NCBI RefSeq assembly: GCF_035975855.1
Contig: NZ_CP109056.1
Location: 173,825 to 237,824 of the forward strand
Length of the DNA stretch: 64,000 nt
Direction of reading: 5' to 3'
From: Streptomyces sp. NBC_01304
Lineage (GTDB): Bacteria; Actinomycetota; Actinomycetes; Streptomycetales; Streptomycetaceae
The notes below the pieces were generated by a model, which did no database searches, had not been told where the DNA came from, and saw only the letters and a program-made list of their open reading frames with translations. The position numbers and the translations under genes are program-made. Below, one piece after another: positions 15,990 to 24,766 of the stretch (positions within the stretch are counted from its first letter, which is position 1; every line of letters begins with the position of its first letter).

Positions 15990-17468
15990 ATGGCTGCCCC
16001 GCACAAATCCCTCCGTGCCCGCCTGCGCACCCAGCTCACCGGCGAGACCCTGCAGCAGGCCCAGATCGACCTGGCAGGCCGCGATGGCGTGCCCGACCCC
16101 GCTCACGAGGAGCAGGCCGCGCTGGAGGCCGCCGTCCTCCACGAGCTCGACCAGTCCTTCGCCCGCGACCACCTGCCCACCGAGGACCACCTCTACGGGC
16201 TCGTTCGGGTGCGGCCGCGCCACGACGGACTGGTACTCGACCTCGTCGAGGAACTGTGGGAAGGCATCCTCGACCAGTTGCTGCCGGACCTGCTGCCAGA
16301 CCTGGACATCATGACCGGGATCCCCGGGCTGCGCGCCCGGACCCTCGGCCGCGGACGCATCGAACTCCACCGGCCCGGCACCCCCGCATCCATCACCCTC
16401 CAGCTGCACGGCGACGACGCCGTCGACGCGAAGGCCTGGGTCGGTGAACTGCCCTCAAGTGGCCACCCGTTGCGGACCATGGCCGACTGGACCGACACGG
16501 AACGCGAACGCCTCGGTGACTATGCACGGGCCATCGGCGAACCGATGTCCCGCAGCCGGGTACTCCGCCGGATCATGGCCTTCCGGCATCTGCCCAACGT
16601 GTTCCTGCTCGACGACACCGACACCGGTACCGTCCCCACTGCCGCCGACTTCCAGCAGCTCCTGGCCGTACGCAAGCGCCCGCGCACCCCCGCAACACCC
16701 GTCCGCGCCAAGCAGGTTCGCCCCCTGACGCCCGTCGCCGGCCGCCCGCTCGTCGTGGCCGTGGTCAGCGGGCACGGCCCCCGGGGCAACGGCGCCGGCG
16801 GACACGGCCGCACCACCGTCACCATCGAGCTCGGCCGAGCGCTCGCAGCCAGGGGACGCAGAGTCCTGGTCGTCGACGGCAATCCGCAGGGCGACGCCAC
16901 CCACTACCTGCAGAACGCGCCCGAGGGCCTGCGCGTCGAGCCGGCCACCCAGCGCTCCACCTTCACCATGGACGTGGCGCTCGCCCGCGACCTGGCCCAC
17001 ACGGCGGACGCCGACGTCGTCCTCCTCGATGTCGGCCCCACCGATCAGCTCCAGGCCGTCGACATCGCCGATCACTGGCTGGCCGTGGCGAACATGGCGC
17101 AGTCGCCCCACGGGGACTTCGTCATGGACGAGACCCGGGACGCCAAGGGGCGCCTGCTGGCCGGGGGATGGCACGAGCACTGGCTCACGGAAATGCGCGC
17201 CCACCGGTGGGATGTGCGCTGGCGCCTGGCCCCGCGCGCCTTCGGCAGGATGTTCGCGCCCTTCCCCGCCAGCACCTGCGCCGGTGTGGTCGTGCTCGGC
17301 GAGCGCACGATCCCCGGCGCCCAGGCCGTCGACTACCTCGACGGCCTCACCTCCGACCTCCCGCTCCTCACCCCTCCCATCCCGCACAGCCGCCGTGACC
17401 TCACGGACCCGCCCACCGGCGCGGAGCGGACTGCGTACGAGGCCATCGCCCGGAACCTGCTGGGCTGA
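15990..17468 (+). CDS. ParA/MinD-like protein with a degenerate P-loop, 492 aa
   Basis: The N-terminal ~240 residues are unique to this protein: acidic helices, and LLPDLLPDLDI around 100. The C-terminal half has the ParA fold. VVAVVSGHGPRGNGAGGHGR ends in a P-loop reading GGHGRTT where ParA has KGGVGKTT, so both the signature lysine and the Walker A lysine are lost or replaced by Arg. VLVVDGNPQGDATHYL and ADVVLLDVGP keep the Walker A-prime and B shape. ATP hydrolysis is therefore doubtful. ATG 15990 is preferred (AAAGG upstream) over GTG 15981. Possibly a partition or conjugation accessory. Confidence 0.65.
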   Translation: MAAPHKSLRARLRTQLTGETLQQAQIDLAGRDGVPDPAHEEQAALEAAVLHELDQSFARDHLPTEDHLYGLVRVRPRHDGLVLDLVEELWEGILDQLLPDLLPDLDIMTGIPGLRARTLGRGRIELHRPGTPASITLQLHGDDAVDAKAWVGELPSSGHPLRTMADWTDTERERLGDYARAIGEPMSRSRVLRRIMAFRHLPNVFLLDDTDTGTVPTAADFQQLLAVRKRPRTPATPVRAKQVRPLTPVAGRPLVVAVVSGHGPRGNGAGGHGRTTVTIELGRALAARGRRVLVVDGNPQGDATHYLQNAPEGLRVEPATQRSTFTMDVALARDLAHTADADVVLLDVGPTDQLQAVDIADHWLAVANMAQSPHGDFVMDETRDAKGRLLAGGWHEHWLTEMRAHRWDVRWRLAPRAFGRMFAPFPASTCAGVVVLGERTIPGAQAVDYLDGLTSDLPLLTPPIPHSRRDLTDPPTGAERTAYEAIARNLLG

Positions 17469-17635
17469 GGTGGCATGGCTCGGCCCTGCTGCTCCGGAGA
17501 TCCGGGGCAACAGGGCCGGGCGAAGCGGTAGTTCGCGGAAGTCAGACCGGGAGGGGGCGGCCGTGTCCGCCCCGAGGGCCAGGGACCGGCTCGCTCTCAC
17601 CCCCGCCGTCATCCATCGCGAAGTGGCCGGCTGGC

Positions 17636-17950
17636 TTACAGGTTGATCAGGTCGCGTACGTCGTCCGGGAGACCTTCGATCAGCGCGGGGTGCGCCAAGA
17701 GGTAGTCACGGACCCGCTCGACGTCGTCCCTGCCGAGGGGGAGAGGCCCTTCACCGGCCTGCAGCCCGAGCTCGGAGCGGACTTCCTCGCCCAACAGGTC
17801 GGCCAGGGGCCGGTAGTCGCGGGTGTCGCTCTGCGCCATGAGCTCCTCGAACGAGGGGCGGGGCCCGACTTCGGGGAGCGGGCGGGTCGGGGTGGGTGCG
17901 GGCTGGTCCGCCATGCGCGAGAAGCGGGGGCTGCTGCCGTGGTCGGTCAT
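17636..17950 (-). CDS. Small acidic hypothetical protein, 104 aa
   Basis: ATG 17950 lies behind a textbook GGAGG. Pro/Arg-rich N-terminus, then an acidic helical part with DYRPLADLLGEEVRSELGL and VRDYLLAHPALIEGLPDDVR. No known family. It has its own well-formed promoter at 18001-18029. The 150 bp between its stop and the ParA-like gene hold nothing notable. Confidence 0.6.
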   Translation of the reverse strand: MTDHGSSPRFSRMADQPAPTPTRPLPEVGPRPSFEELMAQSDTRDYRPLADLLGEEVRSELGLQAGEGPLPLGRDDVERVRDYLLAHPALIEGLPDDVRDLINL

Positions 17951-18000
17951 AACGTCCTCCAGTCGGGGCCGGATTGCGGATGATCCCCACCCACAACAAC

Positions 18001-18034
18001 AGTCTACCCATAAAACTTCACGATGTCAAGAATT
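18001..18034 (-). promoter_or_regulatory. Promoter TTGACA-N17-TAGACT
   Basis: Read leftwards: -35 TTGACA (18024-18029), 17 bp spacer containing AAGTTTTATGGG, and -10 TAGACT (18001-18006), about 50 bp before the 104-aa gene. Its -35 and spacer sequence closely matches the element at 15486-15530. Confidence 0.7.
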
Positions 18035-18053
18035 ACGCACTCTGTGGTGTGGG

Positions 18054-19451
18054 TTAGAAGCGGCGGAGCTCGTCGCGGTCGACGAGCCGGATCACCACAC
18101 AGTCGCGGCCGTCGATGCGGACGTTCTCCTGCACCCCCACCGACACCCACTTCGAGCCGCTCTCGTGCAGCCGCTCCCGCTCGTCGTTGCCGTAGTTGGA
18201 CAGCTGCGCCACGGCCGCGCCCTTGCGGGAGACCAGCTCGAACACCACGGCGTGATCGGCCTCGCCGTACTCGTCGCCGTCGTCCCACTCGGTGCGGGCG
18301 AAGTACGGGTTGGCGGCGACGTTCGGGCAGTGGGACGACGACATGAACGACTTGTCCTGGTAGTCGGTGCCCGCGGGAAAGTTCGCTCTCGCCCACTCGG
18401 CGACCCGGTTGGCCTTGCGGGCCTCGAGCGGCGGGGTGAACCCCCGGTAGGTGTGGTGCGGCGTCTCGGCGACACCAGCAGCGCGGATCGCGGAGTTGAT
18501 GTTCCCGCTGACCTCCCGCATCGGCACGGACATGCCCTCGGCCGGCTGGTCCAGATCGCGGCCGGTGTACAGGTGCGCGTTGATCTGCCGGTACTTATGG
18601 CCCGTGTATGTGGCCGTCCAGTGCTGCTGCGCGGCATTCAGGCTCGCCGCCCAGGCGGCCGACTCGGGCACGAGCGCATCGGCCCGCTGGTCGTCCAGCT
18701 CATCGCGGTACCCGGCGCTGCTGAAGCCGTGCCGCTCCCACGGCCTGCCGGCCTGACCGGTCCGCGCGGCGGTGACGATCTGCTCGGCATGATCGGCGGG
18801 AACCCGGTCGTAGACGACGTGGCCGTGCTCCACCCGGTAGGGCCAGGGCGAGTCGGCCAGGGCCTGGTAGCCGTCCTGGTCGAGACGGGTGACCACGACT
18901 CGGGCGTACGGCGGCTCGCCGTCGCTGCCGGGGTAGACGGTCGCGGCGCCGGCGAAGCGGTCGTCGCTCCACGCAACGGTCTGCCCGCCGTCCTGGCGCG
19001 GCAGGAACGTGGCATTCCCGCCGACACCGCTGGCCTGCGCGAACGCGGCGGCCGCGCGAACGTGTTCGGGGTACTCCGGTGACTGCGGGACACCCCACCC
19101 GTCACCGGCCGGCGGGTCGTCGGGGCGCGGGCCGAGCGCGAACGCCAGACGCGGGTCAACGGGCGGCGACGCGCTGGGAGGCGGAGCGCCGGTCATCAAC
19201 CCGCGGGTGGCGGCCGCGGACTGCTTGGCCTGCTCCGCATACAGCTTGGCCTTCTCGTCGTCCCCCGCCTCGGCCGCTTCGCGCGTCCGGGCCGCCCACA
19301 CCTGCGTCTGCTCGTACGCGGCGCGCGCGGGATGCCCGGCGTCCGCGCCGGCCACGCTCTGGGCCAGGCGCGCGGACGCGCGCCTGGCGGCCCGGACGGC
19401 GGGATGCGACGAGGCACACCGCCGTCCGCCCTTCGCTGTCGACCTGCACAC
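18054..19451 (-). CDS. ADP-ribosyltransferase toxin (R-S-ExE class) with CRSxxxGGRRC N-terminus
   Basis: Expected to transfer ADP-ribose from NAD+ to a target protein. The catalytic triad is visible in the last ~150 residues: TYRGF (Arg), KSFMSSS (S-x-S) and NDERERLH (E-R-E), followed by KWVSV. The ExE form suggests an arginine acceptor. The GTG start at 19451 gives VCRSTAKGGRRCASSH, nearly the N-terminus of the papain-fold toxin at 29.9 kb, and has GGAGGAGGG upstream. An Ala-rich helix follows. No signal peptide is seen. No immunity gene is identified; the 130-aa gene upstream is one candidate. The CTGTCCACAGG box precedes it. Confidence 0.75.
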   Translation of the reverse strand: MCRSTAKGGRRCASSHPAVRAARRASARLAQSVAGADAGHPARAAYEQTQVWAARTREAAEAGDDEKAKLYAEQAKQSAAATRGLMTGAPPPSASPPVDPRLAFALGPRPDDPPAGDGWGVPQSPEYPEHVRAAAAFAQASGVGGNATFLPRQDGGQTVAWSDDRFAGAATVYPGSDGEPPYARVVVTRLDQDGYQALADSPWPYRVEHGHVVYDRVPADHAEQIVTAARTGQAGRPWERHGFSSAGYRDELDDQRADALVPESAAWAASLNAAQQHWTATYTGHKYRQINAHLYTGRDLDQPAEGMSVPMREVSGNINSAIRAAGVAETPHHTYRGFTPPLEARKANRVAEWARANFPAGTDYQDKSFMSSSHCPNVAANPYFARTEWDDGDEYGEADHAVVFELVSRKGAAVAQLSNYGNDERERLHESGSKWVSVGVQENVRIDGRDCVVIRLVDRDELRRF

Positions 19452-19524
19452 ACCGCACTCCCTCCTCCCAACCCGCCGCCGGCGGGCACCACCGCTTCGG
19501 CAGTGCAGTGATCTTGGAAGGAGC

Positions 19525-19542
19525 GGCCTGTGGACAGAGGCC
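19525..19542 (-). promoter_or_regulatory. GGCCTGTGGACAGAGGCC element upstream of the ADP-ribosyltransferase gene
   Basis: Identical over 18 bp to 30771-30788 upstream of the papain-fold toxin, and sharing its core with the boxes at 1459 and 3639 upstream of the transfer genes. It lies about 75 bp before the start codon. Confidence 0.55.
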
Positions 19543-19583
19543 ACACAACGGCCCGAGTACGGCAGTCGGTGTCTGAACGCACC

Positions 19584-19619
19584 GCAGGCGGGGCAGCCGG
19601 TGAGGGCTGCCCCGCCTGC
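19584..19619. terminator. Hairpin GCAGGCGGGGCAGCC/GGCTGCCCCGCCTGC
   Basis: Fifteen base-pair perfect stem with a six-base loop directly after the stop of the 130-aa gene. Confidence 0.75.
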
Positions 19620-19646
19620 AGCGGAGGGATCCGGGCCGCGCTGGGG

Positions 19647-20036
19647 TCAGACGCTGCTGCGAGAACCGAGGTCGGTGGCCACCGCCTGGGCGACCTGCTC
19701 GGGCTCGGGGAGGTAAGGCAGAGACGTGGTGAAGTCCCGTACCTGACGGTTCTCGCCGCGGATCATCACCAGGTACCAGCCGGAGCCCTCGAAGTCGTCG
19801 ACGTGCCGCGGCTCGCAGTCCTGGTCAACACGCCAGGACACCACGACCTCGTCGTAGTCCGTGGCGCCGGTGCCGGCCAGGGACTCGCCGTCGAGGATGA
19901 TCGCGCCCTCCCACGGGTCGCCGTGCCACCAAGACTCGGGCGGGGTGCCATGGGCAGCGATGGCGTCGTGGACGGCCTTGAAGTAGGCGTCTTTCGGGAA
20001 GCCGTCCGGCTGCTGCCAGCGGTCGAGTTCGGGCAT
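19647..20036 (-). CDS. Hypothetical protein, 129 aa
   Basis: ATG 20036 lies behind GGGAGGAC. Trp- and Asp-rich (SWWHGDPWEGAIILDG, YDEVVVSWRVDQDCEPRHVD, then GWYLVMIRGENRQVRDFTTS), typical of a compact alpha/beta or beta-barrel protein. No known domain. It ends at a strong terminator and lies between ligA and the ADP-ribosyltransferase gene. An immunity role for the toxin is possible by position only; its own terminator argues against co-transcription. Confidence 0.6.
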   Translation of the reverse strand: MPELDRWQQPDGFPKDAYFKAVHDAIAAHGTPPESWWHGDPWEGAIILDGESLAGTGATDYDEVVVSWRVDQDCEPRHVDDFEGSGWYLVMIRGENRQVRDFTTSLPYLPEPEQVAQAVATDLGSRSSV

Positions 20037-20084
20037 GGAGTCCTCCCACAGTCGTCGTCGGGCTGATCGTGGTGCCACCACAGC

Positions 20085-20120
20085 GGTGGCCCTCCCGCCG
20101 CCGAGCGGGGGAGGGCCACC
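20085..20120. terminator. Hairpin GGTGGCCCTCCC/GGGAGGGCCACC
   Basis: Twelve base-pair stem with a 12-base loop just downstream of the ligA stop. Confidence 0.7.
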
Positions 20121-20129
20121 TCGGTCGGA

Positions 20130-22181
20130 TCAGGTCAGGTAGTCGGCGACCAGGTCGGCGAACTGCTGCTCGCTGAGGATCTTCGTGTCGAGCTGCTGCG
20201 CCTTGGCGAGCTTGGACCCGGCGCCCTCACCCGCGACGAGGATGGACGTCTTCTTCGAGACGCTGCTGGAGGAGGTGCCCCCGGCCTTCTCGATCAGCTC
20301 GTTCATCGCGTTGCGGTTGAGGTGCGCGAGCGGACCGTGCATGCCGCCCGTGACGACGACCGCCAGACCGCTGAGCGGGCCCTCGGCCTTGGTCTCGCCG
20401 TCGGCCGCGTCCGCTCCGGGCTCGGTCATGTTGACGCCCGCGGCGACGAGCTTGTCGATGACCGGGCCCAACTCCGCGATACGGGCGGCGATCTTCGGGG
20501 CGTTCGCCCCCGGGAGCTTGTTCACCTGGGCAAGCGACTCAGCGTCCGCCGCGCGAATAGCCTCCATGGTGTGGAAGTGCCGGGCGATCTCGCGGGAGAG
20601 GGTCCGGCCCGTGTTCTTGATGCCGAGCGCGCAGAACACGCGGTTCAGCGGCTGGGCCTTGGCCTTCTCAATCTCCGCCAACAGTGAGTCCGCGCGCTTC
20701 TCGCTGCGGGCCGCCTTCGCCAACTGCTCGCGGGTCAGCGTGAACAGGTCGGCCACATCGGCGACATCACCGGAGTCGAGGAGCGCCTCGATGTAGGTGA
20801 CGCCGAGCCCGTCGATGTCGAGCTGGTCCCGCCCCGCGGCGTACTTCAGGGAGGGCAGCAGACCGCAGCCGCCGCCCGCCCCGCCCGCGCACTCCCACCG
20901 CTCACCAGACTTGTTGATCGGTCCCTCGCACTTCGGGCACACCTCGGGAAGGACGATCGGCGTCTCCTCGCCGGTACGCAGGTCGACCACCGGAGCCTCG
21001 ATGCGTGGGATCACGTCACCCGTCTTCCAGACCATGACCGTGTCCCCGATCATCATGCCGCTGTCGCGGATGAACGCAGGGTTGTGCAGGGTGGCGCGCG
21101 CGAGGACGCTGCCGTCAACCTCGACCGGCTCCAGGACGGCCGTCGGAGCGATGTTGCCGGTCCGCCCGACGTTCCACACCACGCGCAGGAGCTTGGTCTG
21201 CGCCTCACTCGCGGGCAGCTTGTAGGCGATCGCCCAGTGCGGGTGCCGCGTGGCGAACCCGGCCGTCTCCTGCTCGGCGAAGCTGTCGGCCTTGATGACC
21301 ACACCGTCGATCCCGAACGGAAGACCCGGCCGCAGCCGGCTGATCTCCTCGACCCGGGCCTGGACCTCCTCCAGCGTCTTGCACGTGCGCAGCCCCACCT
21401 CGGTACTGGCGGTGGTCTGCACACCCAGGGCCTGCACCTGCGCCATGACCTTCTCGTGGGTGTCGCCAACGAGGAAGTCGACACTATCGAGGCCCACCGC
21501 GCCGTAGGCGAAGAACGTCGTCTCGATCACATAGGGGCGGTCCTTCGCACGCAGCGTGCCCGCGGTGCCATTGCGCGGGTTGGAGAAGACCTTCGCGTTG
21601 TGCGCGGTGCGGATCTCGTTGGCCTTCTCGAACTGCGCCTGCGTCAGCAGGACCTCGCCGCGGATCTCGACCGTGGCCTCATTATCGAGCTGCTCGGGCA
21701 GGCCGACGATGGTGCCGATCGCGTGCGAGAGATCCTCACCGTGGGCACCGTCCCCGCGACCCACCAGCTGGACGAGCCGGCCCTTGCGGTAGCGGGCGGC
21801 GATCGCCGCCCCGTCCAGCTTCGGCTCCACCGCGTACCCGCCCGCGGCCGGTCCGCCGATCCGGCGGGCCAGCGAAGCGCCCCACTTGGTCAGCTCCTCG
21901 GCGGAGAACACGTTGCCCAGGGACAGCATCGGCACGGTGTGCGCGACGTCGCCGACCGGCGCCACGCCGCCGCCGACCTTCCCAATCGGCGAATCAGCAC
22001 GGACGTGCCCGGGGAAGGCGTCCTCGTACGCGGCGATCTCACGGACCAGCGCGTCGAACCTGGCATCGGAGTAAGTGGTGTCCCCCTCCCCGTAATAGGC
22101 CGCGGACGCGGCCAGCGCCGTATCGACGGCGGCCTCGTAGGAGGCGCGGTCGGTCAGGGGAGCGGGTGCAGGAGTCGTCAT
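20130..22181 (-). CDS. ligA: NAD+-dependent DNA ligase LigA
   Basis: Seals DNA nicks using NAD+. 683 aa, the usual LigA length. Domains in order: Ia NAD-binding region with YYGEGDTTYSDARFDAL (29-45); adenylation domain with active lysine K121 in EPKLDGAA; IDGVVIK (motif IV); OB fold; a four-cysteine zinc finger starting VCPKCEGP; helix-hairpin-helix repeats; and a C-terminal BRCT domain (GLAVVVTGGM...). No catalytic residue is obviously missing. As a second, accessory ligase in a host that already has one, it may serve plasmid replication or repair, and its BRCT and HhH regions look intact. ATG 22181 is followed by MTTPAPAPLT. Confidence 0.95.
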   Translation of the reverse strand: MTTPAPAPLTDRASYEAAVDTALAASAAYYGEGDTTYSDARFDALVREIAAYEDAFPGHVRADSPIGKVGGGVAPVGDVAHTVPMLSLGNVFSAEELTKWGASLARRIGGPAAGGYAVEPKLDGAAIAARYRKGRLVQLVGRGDGAHGEDLSHAIGTIVGLPEQLDNEATVEIRGEVLLTQAQFEKANEIRTAHNAKVFSNPRNGTAGTLRAKDRPYVIETTFFAYGAVGLDSVDFLVGDTHEKVMAQVQALGVQTTASTEVGLRTCKTLEEVQARVEEISRLRPGLPFGIDGVVIKADSFAEQETAGFATRHPHWAIAYKLPASEAQTKLLRVVWNVGRTGNIAPTAVLEPVEVDGSVLARATLHNPAFIRDSGMMIGDTVMVWKTGDVIPRIEAPVVDLRTGEETPIVLPEVCPKCEGPINKSGERWECAGGAGGGCGLLPSLKYAAGRDQLDIDGLGVTYIEALLDSGDVADVADLFTLTREQLAKAARSEKRADSLLAEIEKAKAQPLNRVFCALGIKNTGRTLSREIARHFHTMEAIRAADAESLAQVNKLPGANAPKIAARIAELGPVIDKLVAAGVNMTEPGADAADGETKAEGPLSGLAVVVTGGMHGPLAHLNRNAMNELIEKAGGTSSSSVSKKTSILVAGEGAGSKLAKAQQLDTKILSEQQFADLVADYLT

Positions 22182-22260
22182 ACAGGTGATCCTTTCGTAG
22201 GGGTCTGACAATGCGGAGGCCCGCAGTCCGGGCACGGATCGGTGTCGTGCGGTCACGGCC

Positions 22261-22704
22261 TCACAGCGCGACCTCGTCGGGCTCGGCCTGGAAGAACTTC
22301 ATGTAGAGCGGCTTGAGCGCGGCCCGGCGTGCCTGGCGCTCCGGCTGGTTCAGGCGACCGGGCAGCACCGCGACCGCGCGGTCCAGGAGAAGGTGCGGAC
22401 TGCGGTTGCGGATGTGGACGGCGCACCGCTCGCAGGACGCCCAGGGCTCGGAGAAGACGTGCGTCTTTCCGCCCTCGTCCTGCACGATCGCCTTGCGCGT
22501 GTAGAACGCGGTCACCGGGTGGTCGCTGGCGCAGAAGTCGCAGACGCCGCGCTGCCGGCTCTCGTCCCTGGGCACCGGCACGGCCGCGTGGTCCCACGTC
22601 TTGCCGACCCATGCGGGGTGGGCGTAGCGCGCCCCGAAGGCGTCGCTCACGTAGTTCAGGGGTGTGCAACAGGCGCCGCACATCATGGGGTTGGGCTGGA
22701 TCAA
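22261..22704 (-). CDS. Cysteine-rich hypothetical protein, ~147 aa
   Basis: Contains two or more CxxC-type pairs: MMCGACCTPLNYV near the start, VCDFCASDHPVTAFY and ASCERCAVHIRN, consistent with two zinc ribbons. The remainder is basic and helical (RLNQPERQARRAALKPLYMK). TTG 22704 has GGAG at good spacing and is chosen; ATG 22686 is the alternative and lacks a ribosome site. Lies between ligA and the coiled-coil gene on the same strand. Possibly nucleic-acid binding; no named family. Confidence 0.6.
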   Translation of the reverse strand: MIQPNPMMCGACCTPLNYVSDAFGARYAHPAWVGKTWDHAAVPVPRDESRQRGVCDFCASDHPVTAFYTRKAIVQDEGGKTHVFSEPWASCERCAVHIRNRSPHLLLDRAVAVLPGRLNQPERQARRAALKPLYMKFFQAEPDEVAL

Positions 22705-22743
22705 GCTTCGGTCTCCACGGGGGTGAGGGGTGGGGGAGTGACG

Positions 22744-22774
22744 CCGGGTGCAGCGCGCAGGGCGCCGCACCCGG
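22744..22774. terminator. Hairpin CCGGGTGC/GCACCCGG
   Basis: Eight base-pair stem after the stop of the coiled-coil gene, separating it from the zinc-ribbon gene. Confidence 0.5.
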
Positions 22775-22787
22775 CCGGTGGGGGCGG

Positions 22788-23330
22788 TCAGTCGGAGAGG
22801 CCCTTGAGGGCGCTCTGGAAGGTGCGGAGCTTCTGCTCGGCGATCGCGACGCGCGGCCGAAGGTCGTTGAGCTCCCGGTCCTTCTGGGCCAGCTCGATCT
22901 TGGCGCTGTTGAGCTCCGTGAGGTAGAGCCCGGCCTTCCGGGCCCGGGTGAGCATGTCGCCGACCGACATCTTGGCCATGTCCTCCGACGACGACAGCGG
23001 GGCGAACTCCACCTTCGCCGTACGCGGGGACGCGGTCTTCGTGATGCGCGCCGGAACGGCCTGCGCGATACGCGGGGTGGTGACCTTGGGAGTCTCGGTG
23101 ACCTCCGCGTGCAGCTTCATGTGCGGCACGATGCCGTTCTGGCTGACGTGCGAGTACGCGCAGTCCGGCACGTTGTCGACGAACAGCTCCCGGTCGTCCT
23201 CCAGGAGCACCTTGAAAATGCGCTCGAAGTAGCTGTCCTGCACGCCGGGCTTGTGGAACCGGGTCTCGGCGTTCTCCCACTCAATGACGCGGATGCCGTT
23301 GAGGGTGAGGATGTCCTTGGTGAAGTCCAC
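22788..23330 (-). CDS. Hypothetical protein with C-terminal coiled coil, 180 aa
   Basis: GTG 23330 behind AAGGAACGCACC. The N-terminal ~80 residues look like a compact alpha/beta domain (DILTLNGIRVIEWENAETRF, YFERIFKVLLEDDRELFVDN). A Pro/Thr linker follows, and the last ~60 residues are heptad-like (IELAQKDRELNDLRPRVAIA), a probable dimerising coiled coil. Lies just downstream of the DUF932 gene, separated by two hairpins. No family recognised. Confidence 0.6.
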   Translation of the reverse strand: MDFTKDILTLNGIRVIEWENAETRFHKPGVQDSYFERIFKVLLEDDRELFVDNVPDCAYSHVSQNGIVPHMKLHAEVTETPKVTTPRIAQAVPARITKTASPRTAKVEFAPLSSSEDMAKMSVGDMLTRARKAGLYLTELNSAKIELAQKDRELNDLRPRVAIAEQKLRTFQSALKGLSD

Positions 23331-23436
23331 GGTGCGTTCCTTAACAACACGGGCCGACGGACACTGCCGCCGGGCGGATACGGGTGTGAGGTCTGAGGGG
23401 CCCGGCCCGTCCAAGGGGGTCCGGACGGGCCGGGCG

Positions 23437-23521
23437 GGCTGTACGGCTGCGGGGACGGGACCGTCGCCGTACAGCCGTCAGGTGCCGCCGGGAGCGCGAT
23501 GGGGGCCGGGCTCCCGGCGGC
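23437..23521. terminator. Two consecutive strong hairpins after the DUF932 gene
   Basis: First stem GGCTGTACGGC/GCCGTACAGCC (23437-23447 with 23466-23476). Second stem GCCGCCGGGAGC/GCTCCCGGCGGC (23484-23495 with 23510-23521). Both are perfect; together they make a double terminator. Confidence 0.7.
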
Positions 23522-23532
23522 GGATCAGGGGG

Positions 23533-24531
23533 TCAGGCCGCGAGCGCGAACAGCTGGTTGAAGGCGTCCGTCTTGCGGTCGGTGACGGCGCCGGTGTCCG
23601 CGAGGGAGCGCGCGGCGCGCAGGGCGGGGGAGTTGGCGCGGCCGTAGTGGTCGAGGTACTCGCCGATCGCGTTGAAGCCCGCCCATGCGGTGCCCCGGAT
23701 GCTCTCCTGGGTGTCCGCGTCGAGGAACAGGCTGCGCAGCGTCTTGGTGCGGGCCTCGTAGTTGGTCAGCTGTCGCTTGGTGACCGGGGTGTCCCACAGG
23801 GAGTCGGCGATCTGCTCGAACTGGCCGAGGGACAGCGGGGTGTTCAGCAGCCGGTCGGCGTCGCGCTCGAAGGCGTCCTGCCAGTCGAAGAGCGTCGCGA
23901 GCGCCTGGTGGACCTCGCGGATCTTCGAGGGCGCGGACGCGGTGTGGCTGATGTCGTACTTGTGCGTGGCGCCCTTGATGATCAGGCGCTGCATGTTGCC
24001 GCAGTCCAGGCGGGTCGGCCCGATGTGGAAGGAGTTGGACGACTTCCCGTCGTGCGAGCCGAAGAGCGTCACATGCATGCGGTGGGCGTCGATCCCGCCG
24101 ACGCGCACGATGCGCGGCAGCACCATCGAGACGAAGAACTTGCTGTTGTTGCGGCCGTAGGCACCGGCCTTGTGGAACGTCGCGCCGCTCTCGCGGTTGA
24201 ACATGTCCAGCATGTCCATGTGGTCGTCGATCTGGACCGGGGTGTACTGCGTGCCGACGGTGCCGAGGTACTCGGCCTTGCCGGTGACCGGGTTGGTGCG
24301 CACGGTGGCGCGGGTGTCGGCCATCTTGAGGGTGGTGACCCCCGACTCGTCGAAGCGGGAGACGTTCACGTCGTCCCACACGGACACGTTCCAGTTGCTC
24401 AAGGCCGCCTGGTCGAGGGCCTGCTGCGCGTTGCCCGCGGTGTGGACGCTCTTGCCGAGGATGGTCCAGGCGTCGGGGCGTCCGGGGGCGCGAAGAGCAG
24501 TGGTGTCGGTGGGGATCTCAAGCACAGTCAC
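23533..24531 (-). CDS. DUF932 phage/plasmid-like protein
   Basis: 332 aa, matching in length and layout the phage/plasmid-like DUF932 family, found mainly on mobile elements; its biochemical role is unknown to me. Recognisable parts are YTPVQIDDHMDMLD in the N-terminal third, ATFHKAGAYGRNNSKFFVSM, and the mid region with NSFHIGPTRLDCGNMQRLI. The GTG at 24531 (VTVLEIPTD) is preferred, with GGGAG upstream. Headed by regulon promoter copy 1 at 24588-24628, so this gene opens the shared regulon. Confidence 0.8.
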   Translation of the reverse strand: MTVLEIPTDTTALRAPGRPDAWTILGKSVHTAGNAQQALDQAALSNWNVSVWDDVNVSRFDESGVTTLKMADTRATVRTNPVTGKAEYLGTVGTQYTPVQIDDHMDMLDMFNRESGATFHKAGAYGRNNSKFFVSMVLPRIVRVGGIDAHRMHVTLFGSHDGKSSNSFHIGPTRLDCGNMQRLIIKGATHKYDISHTASAPSKIREVHQALATLFDWQDAFERDADRLLNTPLSLGQFEQIADSLWDTPVTKRQLTNYEARTKTLRSLFLDADTQESIRGTAWAGFNAIGEYLDHYGRANSPALRAARSLADTGAVTDRKTDAFNQLFALAA

Positions 24532-24587
24532 AGGCAAATGGCTCCCTTGGTTGACCGGGAGTCCCGTCCGACCCCCTGACGTGTATA

Positions 24588-24628
24588 ACTTTACAAGGAA
24601 CGCTAGCTCGTGGCAAGTTATACGCGTC
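24588..24628 (-). promoter_or_regulatory. Regulon promoter, copy 1 (upstream of DUF932 gene)
   Basis: Upstream box GACGCGTATAACTTGCC, -35 TTGCCA (24611-24616), 17 bp, -10 TAAAGT (24588-24593). Divergent member of the 16-copy family: the TTAGTGA part after the -10 is not conserved here. Confidence 0.65.
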
Positions 24629-24766
24629 AAGTTGTGGTGTTGGAATGACGCAGCCCCAGGCCACAGGCCCGAAGCCGTACAAGCGGGCATGTGGCAAAGA
24701 GGCCTTCGAGGGCGTCGGCGGTGCGGGACACTCATTCCGGCACGGGAAATCCAGGGAGGAAATGAC

